A DNA stretch of 64,000 nt from Paracidobacterium acidisoli (GTDB taxonomy: Bacteria; Acidobacteriota; Terriglobia; Terriglobales; Acidobacteriaceae), in the NCBI RefSeq assembly GCF_003428625.2, contig NZ_QVQT02000005.1:434001-498000 (forward strand), written 5' to 3'. The position numbers were made by a program, and so were the translations under genes. Shown piece after piece: positions 9,761 through 18,054 of the stretch (positions within the stretch are counted from its first letter, which is position 1; each line of letters begins with the position of its first letter). The notes under the pieces are model-generated. The model made no database searches. It saw only the letters and a program-made list of their open reading frames with translations, and had not been told where the DNA came from.

Positions 9761-9802
9761 ATGTCATTCCGAGCGAAGCTGAGGGATCTGCGTTTCCTCC
9801 CG
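9761..9802. repeat. Intergenic repeat, TCATCCCGA family, copy 2 (short)
   Basis: Starts ATGTCATTCCGAGCGAAGC and continues GAGGGATCTGCGTTTCCTCC. It lacks the central GC-rich inverted segment seen in the copies near 4962 and 25354. Confidence 0.7.
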
Positions 9803-9809
9803 GGTGACC

Positions 9810-9841
9810 CGAAATCCCGGATAGTCGAAATCCCGGATAGT
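9810..9841. repeat. Perfect 16-bp tandem duplication
   Basis: CGAAATCCCGGATAGT occurs twice in direct succession (9810-9825 and 9826-9841), followed by a degenerate third start CCGAAACCCC. It lies between trmFO and the toxin-antitoxin pair, next to a dispersed repeat. Confidence 0.8.
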
Positions 9842-9881
9842 CCGAAACCCCAGGGGCCCCGGCATCCATCCGGAAACCCGC

Positions 9882-11213
9882 TCATCGCCCGCTCTGGCCA
9901 GCCCACCATCCATCGAACGCCTCGAGCGCCCGCTCGCACTGCATCCGGTGGCGCTCTTTCTTGTCGCGAATGCGCTTCCGCGTCTCCTCGTCCAGCGGAA
10001 CCAGCAGATCGAAGGTGATATTCGCCGGCTGAAAGTGCTTCGCCTCGGTCTTCGTAATATAGTTCACCAGCGATCCCAGCCCTGTCTCGCGGGGAACCGG
10101 CATCACGTCCTGCCCCTGCGCCGCGCGCGCGGCATATACCCCCGCCAGCATCCCCGTCGCGATCGATTCCGTGTACCCCTCCACGCCCGAGATCTGCCCC
10201 GCAAAGAAGATGCCCGGATACTCCCGCAGATACAGCCGCTCCGCCAGCACCTGCGGCGCGTTGATGTACGTGTTGCGGTGGATCTGTCCGTAGCGCAGAA
10301 ACTTCGCCTGCTCCAGCCCCGGAATCATCCGCAGAATCCGCGCCTGCTCGCCATACTTCAGGTGATTCTGAAAGCCGACTAGGTTATACGAGTCCGCCCG
10401 CAGATTCTCGCAGCGCAGCTGCACCACAGCATGCGGCGTCTTTCCCGTCCGCGGATCGCGCAGCCCCACCGGCTTCATGCAGCCGAAGCGCAGCGTATCG
10501 CGCCCCCTCCGCGCCAGCTCCTCAATCGGCAGGCAGCCCTCGAAGTAGTCCAGCTTCTCCCACTCCTTCTCCTGCACCGTCTCCGCCGTCACCAGCGCGT
10601 CGTAGAAGCGGTCATACTCTTCCTTCGTGAAGGGGCAATTGATGTAGTCCGCTGTGCCCTTGTCCCAGCGCGCCGCAAAGTACACCCGCTCCTTATCGAT
10701 CGAGTCCGCCTCGACAATCGGGCTGATCGAGTCGTAAAACGCCAGGTGCCCGCTGCCCGTCAGCCGTCCAATCTCCGCCGACAGCGCCGACGACGTCAGC
10801 GGCCCGCTCGCAATCACCGTAATGCCGTCCGCCTCATCGAGGTGCGTCACTTCCTCGCGGTGTACCGTAATCCGCGGCTCCTGCTCGATCCGCTCTCCGA
10901 TCCGCCGCGAAAACTCCACGCGATCCACCGCCAGCGCATGCCCTGCCGGAACCGCGCTCGCATCCGCGCACTCCAGCAGCGGCGATGCCGCCCGCCGCAT
11001 CTCCTGCTTCAGCAGCCACGGAGCCGTGTTCTCGCTCTCCGACTTCAGCGAGTTCGAGCACACCAGCTCGCCGAAATCCGCCGTCTCATGCGCCGGCGTC
11101 GAACGCACCGGCCGCATCTCGTACAGATCCACCTCGACACCCATCCGCGCCGCCACCAGAGCCGCCTCCGGTCCCGCCAGTCCGCCGCCAATCACCCGAA
11201 TCCGTCCGCTCAT
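9882..11213 (-). CDS. trmFO: Methylenetetrahydrofolate-tRNA-(uracil-54-C5)-methyltransferase TrmFO
   Basis: A 443-residue folate- and FAD-dependent tRNA methyltransferase that makes ribothymidine at U54. The N-terminal FAD-binding GGGLAGPEAALVAARMGVEV (from residue 9) and the hallmark FGELVCSNSLKSES are intact. Later family segments include DSISPIVEADSID, CPFTKEEYDRFYDAL and GQISGVEGYTESIATG. Length is typical. Its start overlaps the stop of the acetyltransferase gene by 4 bp (ATGA), so the two are translationally coupled. Confidence 0.97.
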   Translation of the reverse strand: MSGRIRVIGGGLAGPEAALVAARMGVEVDLYEMRPVRSTPAHETADFGELVCSNSLKSESENTAPWLLKQEMRRAASPLLECADASAVPAGHALAVDRVEFSRRIGERIEQEPRITVHREEVTHLDEADGITVIASGPLTSSALSAEIGRLTGSGHLAFYDSISPIVEADSIDKERVYFAARWDKGTADYINCPFTKEEYDRFYDALVTAETVQEKEWEKLDYFEGCLPIEELARRGRDTLRFGCMKPVGLRDPRTGKTPHAVVQLRCENLRADSYNLVGFQNHLKYGEQARILRMIPGLEQAKFLRYGQIHRNTYINAPQVLAERLYLREYPGIFFAGQISGVEGYTESIATGMLAGVYAARAAQGQDVMPVPRETGLGSLVNYITKTEAKHFQPANITFDLLVPLDEETRKRIRDKKERHRMQCERALEAFDGWWAGQSGR

Positions 11214-11737
11214 CCCGCGTTTGTCCCGTCTACCGCTTCGTCCACCGTCTCACCCATTCCAGCCAGCGCTGCAATATCCGCGCCTGTCACTCGCATACCC
11301 CGCCACTCGCTCAGCATCTTCGCGCCGATGCTGTGATAAAAATCGATCGCCGGCTGGTTCCACTCGAGCACCGCCCACTGCAGCCGCGCGCACTTCCGCT
11401 CGACCGCAACCCGCGCCACCCGTGCGAGCAGCGCCTTTCCAATCCCGCGCCCGCGAAACTCCGTCTTCACAAACAGATCTTCCAGGTACAGACTTCCGCC
11501 CTGCCACGTCGAATAAATCGGAAAGAACAGCGCAAACCCCGCCGCAACACCTTCGTACTCCGCGATCAGGCACTTGAAGCAAGGCTCTGCGCCAAACCCG
11601 TCCTGCATCAGTTGCGCCTCAGTCATCTCGACCGAGTCGGGCTCGCGCTCATATACAGCCAGCGCATGAATCAGATCGAGCATCAGCGGAACATCCTCCG
11701 CCGCGGCGGGACGAATACGGATCGGCATCGCAGTCAT
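11210..11737 (-). CDS. GNAT N-acetyltransferase (SSAT/thialysine-like)
   Basis: A 175-residue GCN5-related N-acetyltransferase. The acetyl-CoA-binding motif is RGRGIGKALL at residues 95-104, preceded by LYLEDLFVKTEF. Together these match the spermidine/spermine or thialysine N-acetyltransferase group, which modifies small amines. FFPIYSTWQG just before is also typical of that group. The ATG at 11737 is preferred because GGAAGAG lies 8 bp upstream. It is coupled to trmFO downstream; no functional link between the two is evident. Confidence 0.86.
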   Translation of the reverse strand: MTAMPIRIRPAAAEDVPLMLDLIHALAVYEREPDSVEMTEAQLMQDGFGAEPCFKCLIAEYEGVAAGFALFFPIYSTWQGGSLYLEDLFVKTEFRGRGIGKALLARVARVAVERKCARLQWAVLEWNQPAIDFYHSIGAKMLSEWRGMRVTGADIAALAGMGETVDEAVDGTNAG

Positions 11738-11867
11738 AGAATCTCTTCCGATTATAGAAACCGCCGTGCTCCTCAGCCCCGCCTCGCCCGCGAATTGCTT
11801 TGCGCCCCGCTCTTCGATACCGTACTCTCGTCGCAGTTCGAATTCCGTTGAGGGATTGCCGCACGCC

Positions 11868-13010
11868 ATGAAGCCTCTGTCACCGCTCGACGCTCTTCAA
11901 CCCGCCTTCGCGCGCACTCTCTCCGTCCTCGGAAAGCCCTTCCGTTTCTGGTTCTTCGTCAAAATCGCTCTGGTCGCCGCCCTCACCCAGCCCAGCTTCT
12001 TCTCCGTCATCGTCAGCTATCCGCTGCAGGCCGTGCAGTTCGCCGTCGCCGGCCGTCTGCCGCACCGCCGGCCCACGTGGGGAGCCGCCTCCAGCTTCGC
12101 CGGCACATCCGGCGCCTCCGCCTCCGTCTTCGCCATCAGCGCGTTCATCGTCATCGCCCTCATCGGACTCGTCATCTGGGTCGTGATCAGCTATCTCTAC
12201 TGCCGCCTGCGCTTCACTCTCTTTGACCTCGTCGTCTACCGCCACGGCAAAGTCGGCGAGGGATGGTCGAAGTACGGCCGTCAGTCCTGGCGTTTCTTCG
12301 GCCTCATCCTTCTCGTCTCGCTCGTCTTCCTGCTCGCAGCCGCCGTCACGGCTGGCCCGATCATCATCCACATGATCGCCTCGCTCCACGGCATGACGCC
12401 GGAAGATATCAGCGCCAATCCCTTCGTCATCTTCGGGCACATGCTGCCCCTGGTCTTCATCCTCTTCGCCCTGGCGCTCCTCTGGTCCATTGCCGACGCC
12501 ATCATGCAGGACTTCCTCCTGCCGCCCATGGCCATCGACGACGCTCCGCTCGAGTCCGCCTTTGCCCGTTTCTTCCGCCTCTTCGGCGACCGCCCCGGCT
12601 CCGTCCTGCTCTATCTTCTGTTGCGCTTCGTCATCGCTCTGGGACTCTCCTGGGTGCTCATCATGGCCGCCATGATCGTTCTCGTGCTCTTCGGCCTCGG
12701 CGGCGGCGGCCTCGGCTTCCTGCTCTGGCACGCCCTCTGGCACACAGGGCTCGCCGGACAATCCGTCTTCGTCGCTTACTGCATCGCCGCCGGACTGCTC
12801 TTCCTGGTCCTTTATCTCCTTGCCATGGTCTCCATCTACGGTTCAGTCGCCGTCTTCAAGGAGTCCTACGCCGTATATTTCTTCGGCTCACACTATCCCG
12901 AGCTCGGCAGCCGCCTCGACCCGCCCTCTGAAGAAGACCTCGTCGGCGTCCGTCTTCCCGTACCCCTGCCGCCGCTCACCCCACTGCAGGAGCCGCCGCC
13001 CCTCTGGTGA
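11868..13010 (+). CDS. Multi-spanning membrane protein of unknown function
   Basis: A 380-residue integral membrane protein with about six hydrophobic segments, starting near residue 22 (FRFWFFVKIALVAALT) and ending near 345 (FLVLYLLAMVSIYGSVAVF). The C-terminus is Pro-rich and hydrophilic. Family not recognised; the pattern resembles uncharacterised acidobacterial membrane proteins. The ATG at 11868 precedes the first conserved-looking helix, but GAGGG lies ~15 bp away, so the start is moderately certain. It diverges from the acetyltransferase gene; the ~130 bp between must contain both promoters. Confidence 0.78.
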   Translation: MKPLSPLDALQPAFARTLSVLGKPFRFWFFVKIALVAALTQPSFFSVIVSYPLQAVQFAVAGRLPHRRPTWGAASSFAGTSGASASVFAISAFIVIALIGLVIWVVISYLYCRLRFTLFDLVVYRHGKVGEGWSKYGRQSWRFFGLILLVSLVFLLAAAVTAGPIIIHMIASLHGMTPEDISANPFVIFGHMLPLVFILFALALLWSIADAIMQDFLLPPMAIDDAPLESAFARFFRLFGDRPGSVLLYLLLRFVIALGLSWVLIMAAMIVLVLFGLGGGGLGFLLWHALWHTGLAGQSVFVAYCIAAGLLFLVLYLLAMVSIYGSVAVFKESYAVYFFGSHYPELGSRLDPPSEEDLVGVRLPVPLPPLTPLQEPPPLW

Positions 13011-13132
13011 GCAGACGCCATCCTGCTCTGTCGGCTTCCGCGGGGCTCAGGCGCTCCAGGGATTGAGAAGTGGAACGCCGGCCGCGGCAAAGTGGCGTGT
13101 ATTGCACGTCACCAGCGTCAGCTTTGCATTGG

Positions 13133-13248
13133 CTTTGTATCGGGGCACGGCTTCACAGCCTGCGGAAAAACTCTGTTTTGTATCAGGGCATGACTTCAGT
13201 CGTGCCGTAAGTGGCTGAAAAATATGCCCGGGCTTCAGCCCCTGAAGC
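13133..13248. repeat. Degenerate GGCTTCAGCC-family repeats in a gene-free gap
   Basis: The 360-bp gap 13011-13370 contains no credible gene. It holds two degenerate copies of a repeat: TTTGTATCGGGGCACGGCTT, then TTTGTATCAGGGCATGACTT, ending with GGGCTTCAGCCCCTGAAG. Much better-preserved copies are at 20279 and 20756. Confidence 0.72.
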
Positions 13249-13370
13249 ACTCCTTTGCAAACTGAGACACTATCAAAATTCCATCTCGCGTCCGGAAGCA
13301 AATTCCCGATTCAGATGCAAAATGCCATCTCCGAAGAGATGGCATTGGGTGATTCACGAAGTTCGAAGAT

Positions 13371-13910
13371 TCAGACGGAGAGCTTGCTTTGTGCCTCATG
13401 CCCCGCCGACATCTTCCTCGCCATCGCCGGAAGCCCGAAGGCCAGCCCTGCCACCAGCGCGGTCGACAGCAGATCGTTGCGATAAAACGGCATCGCCGCC
13501 GTGTAGCACGCCGCCAGACCGGCCAGCGTGTGCGGATACATCGTCGCCACCGATCCGATCCACACCGCGTAGTTGCTCACCACAAAAAACGAGGTCGAGG
13601 AGAGCGCCACCGCGCCCGCCACGCGTCCTGCCGAGACCTTCTTCGCCAGCAGAATATGCCCCAGCACCACCACCGCCGCATACCACACCCACGTCACCAG
13701 ATAGCTGCTCGTGTGGAAGGGGTAGTTATACGCATACACCGTCAGGTAGTAATCGGTCGCCATCAGCGCCAGCACCGGCCACATCGCCTGCCGCAGCGGC
13801 CGCCGCGCCCCGAAAAACAACAGGGAGCCGCCCACCGCGGTGAAGTTCAGCCATTCATGCGGAATCACGCGGCTCAGTACGGCCAGAACAACCAGCAGAT
13901 ATGCGGACAT
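13371..13910 (-). CDS. DUF6580-type putative membrane transport protein
   Basis: A 179-residue membrane protein with about five hydrophobic segments. The N-terminus SRVIPHEWLNFTAVGGSLLF and the central DYYLTVYAYNYPFHTSSYLVTWVWY fit the DUF6580 family, small proteins resembling the S component of ECF transporters. The start at 13910 is supported by GGAGGT five bases upstream. No ECF ATPase is in the window, so a substrate cannot be proposed. The last ~15 residues are hydrophilic. Confidence 0.8.
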   Translation of the reverse strand: MSAYLLVVLAVLSRVIPHEWLNFTAVGGSLLFFGARRPLRQAMWPVLALMATDYYLTVYAYNYPFHTSSYLVTWVWYAAVVVLGHILLAKKVSAGRVAGAVALSSTSFFVVSNYAVWIGSVATMYPHTLAGLAACYTAAMPFYRNDLLSTALVAGLAFGLPAMARKMSAGHEAQSKLSV

Positions 13911-13989
13911 AGATACCTCCGGTTCAGGATATCAGGGCGTCCCGGACACAGCTCACGGCATTTACGCCTTTCTGATCCCTGATCCTGCC

Positions 13990-15060
13990 TTACTTCTGCT
14001 CCCGCCCGCTCATGAACATGCCTTCGATCTCATTCCCCGCGCCCACGTACGTCCATGCGCTGAGCGGCGCTCTGCGATCTGCTTTTTCCGTGTCCGATGA
14101 ACGAACCCCTCCATCCGCAAACCGCAGATCGCGGAACTCCACCGTGTGCCAGCCCGGCTGCGGATCTTCCGTTACTCCCGGCGCCATCTCGTCTCCCATG
14201 TCCTGCGTCAGCGGCCACGACGACCAGTCCAGATACACGCGCCCCAGATACGACTGCTTCGCCGCCGCCACCGCCGCCGTCACCGGAGGCTTATAAATCC
14301 GGTTCGAATACGCGTCCGTCTGAACCCGGTTGTGCAGCGTTCCCACCTCTGCCGTCTGGTAGTAGTCCTGCGTCTCCATCAGGGCATGCCACGCAAACGG
14401 ATCGGCCATGTGCGGCTCCGCCGCCACGCGCAGCACCGGCTCACTCGTCAGATCGCCGTTCCTCACCATCTCCATCGCGTGCGCATGCTCGGCATTCCGA
14501 ATGCCCCACCAGATCACCACAAAGCTCAGCGCGGCAATCGCCCAGCCCCGTCCGCGAAACGGCTTCTTCCTCGCTCCGATCTCGCGATCCGTCAGCCCGA
14601 AGATCCACGGCATCACCAGCGCCAGCAGCAGCGCCAGAAAGATTTCAGGGTCGAAGATGAAGACGATGCTCCACGCATGCCAGTGTGCGTCGAAGGGAAA
14701 GAACGGTCGAATACCGTAATTGTTCGTAAAGTCCAGCAGCAGATGGCTCAGGTCCGCGATCAGCGCAAACAGCCAGATCAGAAACCAGCGCGGCGCAATC
14801 GCCGGAGGTTTTTTCCGCCAGCGGTGGACCAGCCACACAAATCCCGTCGTCACCAGCGCAATCACCGGCGCAAACACCAGCGTGTGCGTAATGCCGCGAT
14901 GGTGCTCGAAGCCCGCCACCGGCCCGTGAAAGCCCCACAGAACATCCAGGTCCGGCGCCTCCGCGGCCAGCGTCATCGCCAGCGTGGCATAGGCAGTCTT
15001 CCGATTAAAGCCCGAGCGGCCCAGACAGGCCCCGGTCAGAAAATGAGTAACTGGTTCCAT
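13990..15060 (-). CDS. YdjM/DUF457-type membrane-bound metal-dependent hydrolase
   Basis: A 356-residue membrane protein. Conserved features of the LexA-regulated YdjM family are visible: THFLTGACLGR at the start, EAPDLDVLWGF, HHRGITHTLVF (residues ~53-63) and DLSHLLLDFTNNYG. These carry the His and Asp residues thought to bind metal. Four to five membrane segments occupy the first ~215 residues; the remainder is a soluble extension ending MFMSGREQK. The biochemical activity of this family is not firmly established. Confidence 0.86.
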   Translation of the reverse strand: MEPVTHFLTGACLGRSGFNRKTAYATLAMTLAAEAPDLDVLWGFHGPVAGFEHHRGITHTLVFAPVIALVTTGFVWLVHRWRKKPPAIAPRWFLIWLFALIADLSHLLLDFTNNYGIRPFFPFDAHWHAWSIVFIFDPEIFLALLLALVMPWIFGLTDREIGARKKPFRGRGWAIAALSFVVIWWGIRNAEHAHAMEMVRNGDLTSEPVLRVAAEPHMADPFAWHALMETQDYYQTAEVGTLHNRVQTDAYSNRIYKPPVTAAVAAAKQSYLGRVYLDWSSWPLTQDMGDEMAPGVTEDPQPGWHTVEFRDLRFADGGVRSSDTEKADRRAPLSAWTYVGAGNEIEGMFMSGREQK

Positions 15061-15163
15061 AGAAATATCGGATCAATCGTCGGGAAAAAAGTCGGATCAA
15101 GTATCAGATCGTTGCGCCGGCCCGGACTACGGCCCAGACTACCTGCACCGCGCCCGACGCCGC

Positions 15164-15191
15164 AAACAGAAACGCCGCGGCGCACCGCGGC
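15164..15191 (-). terminator. Likely Rho-independent terminator of the OsmC-family gene
   Basis: On the minus strand the stem GCCGCGG / CCGCGGC with a 4-base loop is followed by the U-rich GTTTCTGTTT, 24 bp after the osmC-like stop. Confidence 0.66.
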
Positions 15192-15214
15192 ATTCTGCTC
15201 CCGCCCGTCTGTTC

Positions 15215-15643
15215 TCAGACCAGTTTTGCGTCCAGAACGATCTCCGTATTGCCATGGAAGAGCCGCGAGATCGGGCAGCCGCTCTTCGCATTCTGCGCCG
15301 CCGTCTCAAAGGCCGACTCGGTCGCGCCCGGAACCTTCGCGCGCGTCGTCAGATGGATCGACGTAATCGTGAACCCCGCGTCCGTCTTCTCGAACTTCAC
15401 CACAGCCGTGGTCTCCAGAGACTCCGGCGTCAGGTTGGCATTGCCAAGCTGCGCGCTCAGCGCCATCGTGAAGCATCCGGCGTGCGCCGCCGCAATCAGC
15501 TCCTCGGGGTTCGTGCCAATCCCGTTTTCAAACCGTGTGCTGAAGGAATACTGCGTCTCTTTCAGAACTCCGCTTGCTGTTGAGATAACGCCCTTGCCAT
15601 CCTTCAGGCCACCATTCCACACAGCGCTGGCATTGCGCTCCAT
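15215..15643 (-). CDS. OsmC/Ohr-family organic peroxide reductase
   Basis: A 142-residue OsmC-family protein. The two redox cysteines are present: AAHAGCFTMALSAQLG (about residue 56) and AKSGCPISRLF (about residue 122). GTNPEELIAAAHAGCF is the family signature. Such enzymes reduce organic hydroperoxides with dithiol partners in the cytoplasm. Length is normal. The AAGGAGGG upstream of the ATG at 15643 is a strong ribosome-binding site. Whether it belongs to the OsmC or the Ohr branch is not decided here. Confidence 0.92.
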   Translation of the reverse strand: MERNASAVWNGGLKDGKGVISTASGVLKETQYSFSTRFENGIGTNPEELIAAAHAGCFTMALSAQLGNANLTPESLETTAVVKFEKTDAGFTITSIHLTTRAKVPGATESAFETAAQNAKSGCPISRLFHGNTEIVLDAKLV

Positions 15644-15836
15644 AAGCCCTCCTTTTCTTCTGATGAGGTTCTGTGTTTTGCCGGATTGCGACAGTCGGCT
15701 CCGGCCTCTGTACGGGTATGATGCGTCCGTTGACCCACCTCATCATACTGCGAACCGCGGGCCGGTGTTGTTTCACAGGGATCAAACCCAGGCAAAGGCC
15801 CTTCTCACCGCCTCAAAACGGCGGTAGGCTTGCAAA

Positions 15837-16019
15837 ATGCAGTCTGAAACCGACCATCTCAGCGCAAAGGAGCCGTCACCGGTCCCTCCCATCCTCGCCG
15901 AGCCCTCCGAACACCACTCCGTCTGGTGCCCCAACTGCTCCTCGCGCCTCGACGGACACCGCTGCAAGCTCATCTGCCGCTCCTGCGGCTATTACCTCAG
16001 CTGCGCCGACTATTATTGA
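15837..16019 (+). CDS. Small zinc-ribbon protein
   Basis: A 60-residue protein. The N-terminal ~25 residues are hydrophilic and Pro-rich; the C-terminal part is VWCPNCSSRLDGHRCKLICR followed by SCGYYLSCADYY. CPNC and CRSC form a treble-clef or zinc-ribbon-like metal site, with extra Cys at RCK and LSC. It ends in an aromatic YY. It is real by its clean motif and the lack of competing frames; function unknown. Confidence 0.72.
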   Translation: MQSETDHLSAKEPSPVPPILAEPSEHHSVWCPNCSSRLDGHRCKLICRSCGYYLSCADYY

Positions 16020-16032
16020 GCTGGCTTTGAGA

Positions 16033-16272
16033 CTATTTCAGTAATTCTCTTTCACGTCGACGGAGCGCTTCGAAGCATGCTTCACCGTCCAGCAACTTTA
16101 CTTTGCCGCTTTTGATCTCGTTATAGCGGCGGCCTAATTTTTCTCGCACATGGGCCAGTTTCTCGAAGTAGCCAGATATCGCTTCTTCGATGATCTCCTC
16201 CGGGGTGCGGCTGGTTTCAGCGGCCCGCTGCTCGATCTTTGTCTGCAGCTCCGGATTCAGATGCACATCCAT
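16033..16272 (-). CDS. Ribbon-helix-helix ParD/CopG-like protein (orphan antitoxin-like)
   Basis: A 79-residue protein with the RHH pattern MDVHLNPELQTKIEQRAAET followed by SRTPEEIIEEAISGYFEKL. This is typical of ParD/CopG antitoxins or small repressors. The charged C-terminal half (KLLDGEACFEALRRRERELL) resembles toxin-binding tails, and the EEAISGY segment fits ParD. No RelE/ParE-type toxin is encoded next to it, so it is either an orphan antitoxin or a stand-alone repressor. The ATG at 16272 is preferred to an upstream TTG. Confidence 0.78.
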   Translation of the reverse strand: MDVHLNPELQTKIEQRAAETSRTPEEIIEEAISGYFEKLAHVREKLGRRYNEIKSGKVKLLDGEACFEALRRRERELLK

Positions 16273-16307
16273 AAGCAAAGGCTAGTGACGCCCTCTGCGC
16301 AAGTCAA

Positions 16308-18017
16308 TTACGGCTCGCTCTTCTTCCTTGCCGCCGCAAACTCATCTCCCGGCTGCCAGCCCACCGTCTGCGGTGAAGACGAAGCCTGCCACCCCAGCAG
16401 AAATCCGAACCGCGCCATCTTCGCATCGCCGCGAAAATCCATCGACGCCCGGTACTCATCCGACGGCTGATGATAATAGTGATCCACAAAATCCTCCGCC
16501 TGCGCCACGCCCCACGCCGCGTCGTGCCCCTCAAACAGCGTCCCCTGATCGATCGAGAACGAAGGAATCCCCACCCGCGCAAAGCTGAAGTGGTCCGAGC
16601 GGTAGTAGTGTCCTGCTCCCGGAAACTGATCCGGCTGAATCGTCAGGTCGAACGCCTTCGCCGTAGCCTCCACCACCGGATAAAACGTCGTCCGCTCCGC
16701 GCCGCTCACATCCACCGCCATCGGTATGCCAATCGGATTCAGCATGTCGTAGTTCAGGTCGAGCGCAATCTGTCCCGCCGGAACCGGAGGATGCTCGCCC
16801 AGGTACTGCGATCCCAGCAGCCCCTGCTCCTCCGCCGTCACCGACGCGAAGAAGATGCTGTGCGCAGGCTTCGCCGTCGACTGCGACCACGCCCGCGCCA
16901 GCTCCAGCAGAATCCCGCAGCCCGTCCCGTTGTCCGCCGCGCCGTTGTAGATCTGGTCGCCCTTAAGACTCGGATCGATCCCCAGGTGATCGTAGTGCGC
17001 CGAATAGATCACCGCCTGGTCGTGCTCCGGCGTGCTCTCCGTCCCCGGCAGCTCCGCGATCACGTTGTCCGACACATACCGCCGCACCCGGCTCGAAACG
17101 TGCGCCTTCAGCCGCACCGGCAGCTCCACCGCGTGAAAGCCGCGCTTTCCTGCCGCTTCGATCTCTTTGTCCACATCCAGCCCCGCCGTTGCCAGCAGCT
17201 TTCGCGCCACATCGAGCTGAATCCAGCTCGCCGCCCGCAAAGTCGCCGTCGCATCGTCCGCCAGATACGACTTCTCCACCGACTGCGAATTCTCGACCAC
17301 AGACCAGGGATAGCTCGCCAGATCGGTGCGATGAATAACCAGCACCCCCACCGCGCCCAGCCGCGCCGCTTCCTCGTATTTGTAGGTCCAGCGGCCGTAG
17401 TAGGTCATCGTCTTTCCCTTGAAGAACGCCGGATCGTCCGACAGCGGCTCGTTCACGATCACCAGCAGCACCTTGCCCTTCACGTCCACGCCCGCAAAGT
17501 CGTTCCAGTGATACTCCGGCGCATCGATCCCATAGCCCGCAAACACAATCGGCGCGTCGATATCCGCCGACTCCTGGCCCGTCTCGTCCTTCGTCACATA
17601 ATCGGCGCCATAACGCAGATCGATCGGAGCACCGACCTTCTCCGGCACAAACGAAAAGTGCGTCTGATCCTCATTCGTGTGCACCGCATACAGCGAGACC
17701 TTCTGGAAATACGTCCCGTCATCGCCCGCCGGCTTCAGCCCGTCCAGCGCAAACTGCGTGGCGATGTATGCGGCCGCCAGCTCGCCGCCGCGTGTCCCCG
17801 GTCCGCGTCCCTCCAGCAGATCGCTGGCCAGGAATTTCACGTGCGCCCGAATCTTCTCCGGATCGATCGACGCCGCGGCCACTTCCGCGCCTCGCGGCAC
17901 GCCCGCAATCGCCGGCACAAAGGCTGGAGGCGCAGCACTCCTCTGTGCCGCCGCCGGCAGGCATGCAAACAGCACCATCATCAGACCGGCAGCAGATCCG
18001 GCAGCAATACGAACCAT
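16308..18017 (-). CDS. Secreted M28-family zinc aminopeptidase with PA domain
   Basis: A 569-residue exported peptidase. Residues 1-24 are a signal peptide ending PAAAQ. A protease-associated (PA) insert lies at ~130-270. The M28 catalytic region has SAHYDHLG (zinc His and Asp), YNGAADNGTG (bridging Asp), TAEEQGLLGS (catalytic and zinc Glu) and, near the end, SDHFSFARVGIPSFS (zinc His). All ligands are present. The start follows GAGGAGAAAG. It probably trims peptides in the periplasm or outside the cell. It follows mutY by 37 bp on the same strand. Confidence 0.92.
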   Translation of the reverse strand: MVRIAAGSAAGLMMVLFACLPAAAQRSAAPPAFVPAIAGVPRGAEVAAASIDPEKIRAHVKFLASDLLEGRGPGTRGGELAAAYIATQFALDGLKPAGDDGTYFQKVSLYAVHTNEDQTHFSFVPEKVGAPIDLRYGADYVTKDETGQESADIDAPIVFAGYGIDAPEYHWNDFAGVDVKGKVLLVIVNEPLSDDPAFFKGKTMTYYGRWTYKYEEAARLGAVGVLVIHRTDLASYPWSVVENSQSVEKSYLADDATATLRAASWIQLDVARKLLATAGLDVDKEIEAAGKRGFHAVELPVRLKAHVSSRVRRYVSDNVIAELPGTESTPEHDQAVIYSAHYDHLGIDPSLKGDQIYNGAADNGTGCGILLELARAWSQSTAKPAHSIFFASVTAEEQGLLGSQYLGEHPPVPAGQIALDLNYDMLNPIGIPMAVDVSGAERTTFYPVVEATAKAFDLTIQPDQFPGAGHYYRSDHFSFARVGIPSFSIDQGTLFEGHDAAWGVAQAEDFVDHYYHQPSDEYRASMDFRGDAKMARFGFLLGWQASSSPQTVGWQPGDEFAAARKKSEP

Positions 18018-18054
18018 CTTTCTCCTCTCGCCGCGGCCGCAGACAAAAGCCGCG

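Noticed and set aside
16033-16272. ParDE toxin-antitoxin pair
   Set aside because: Only the ParD-like protein is present; neither neighbour is a toxin.
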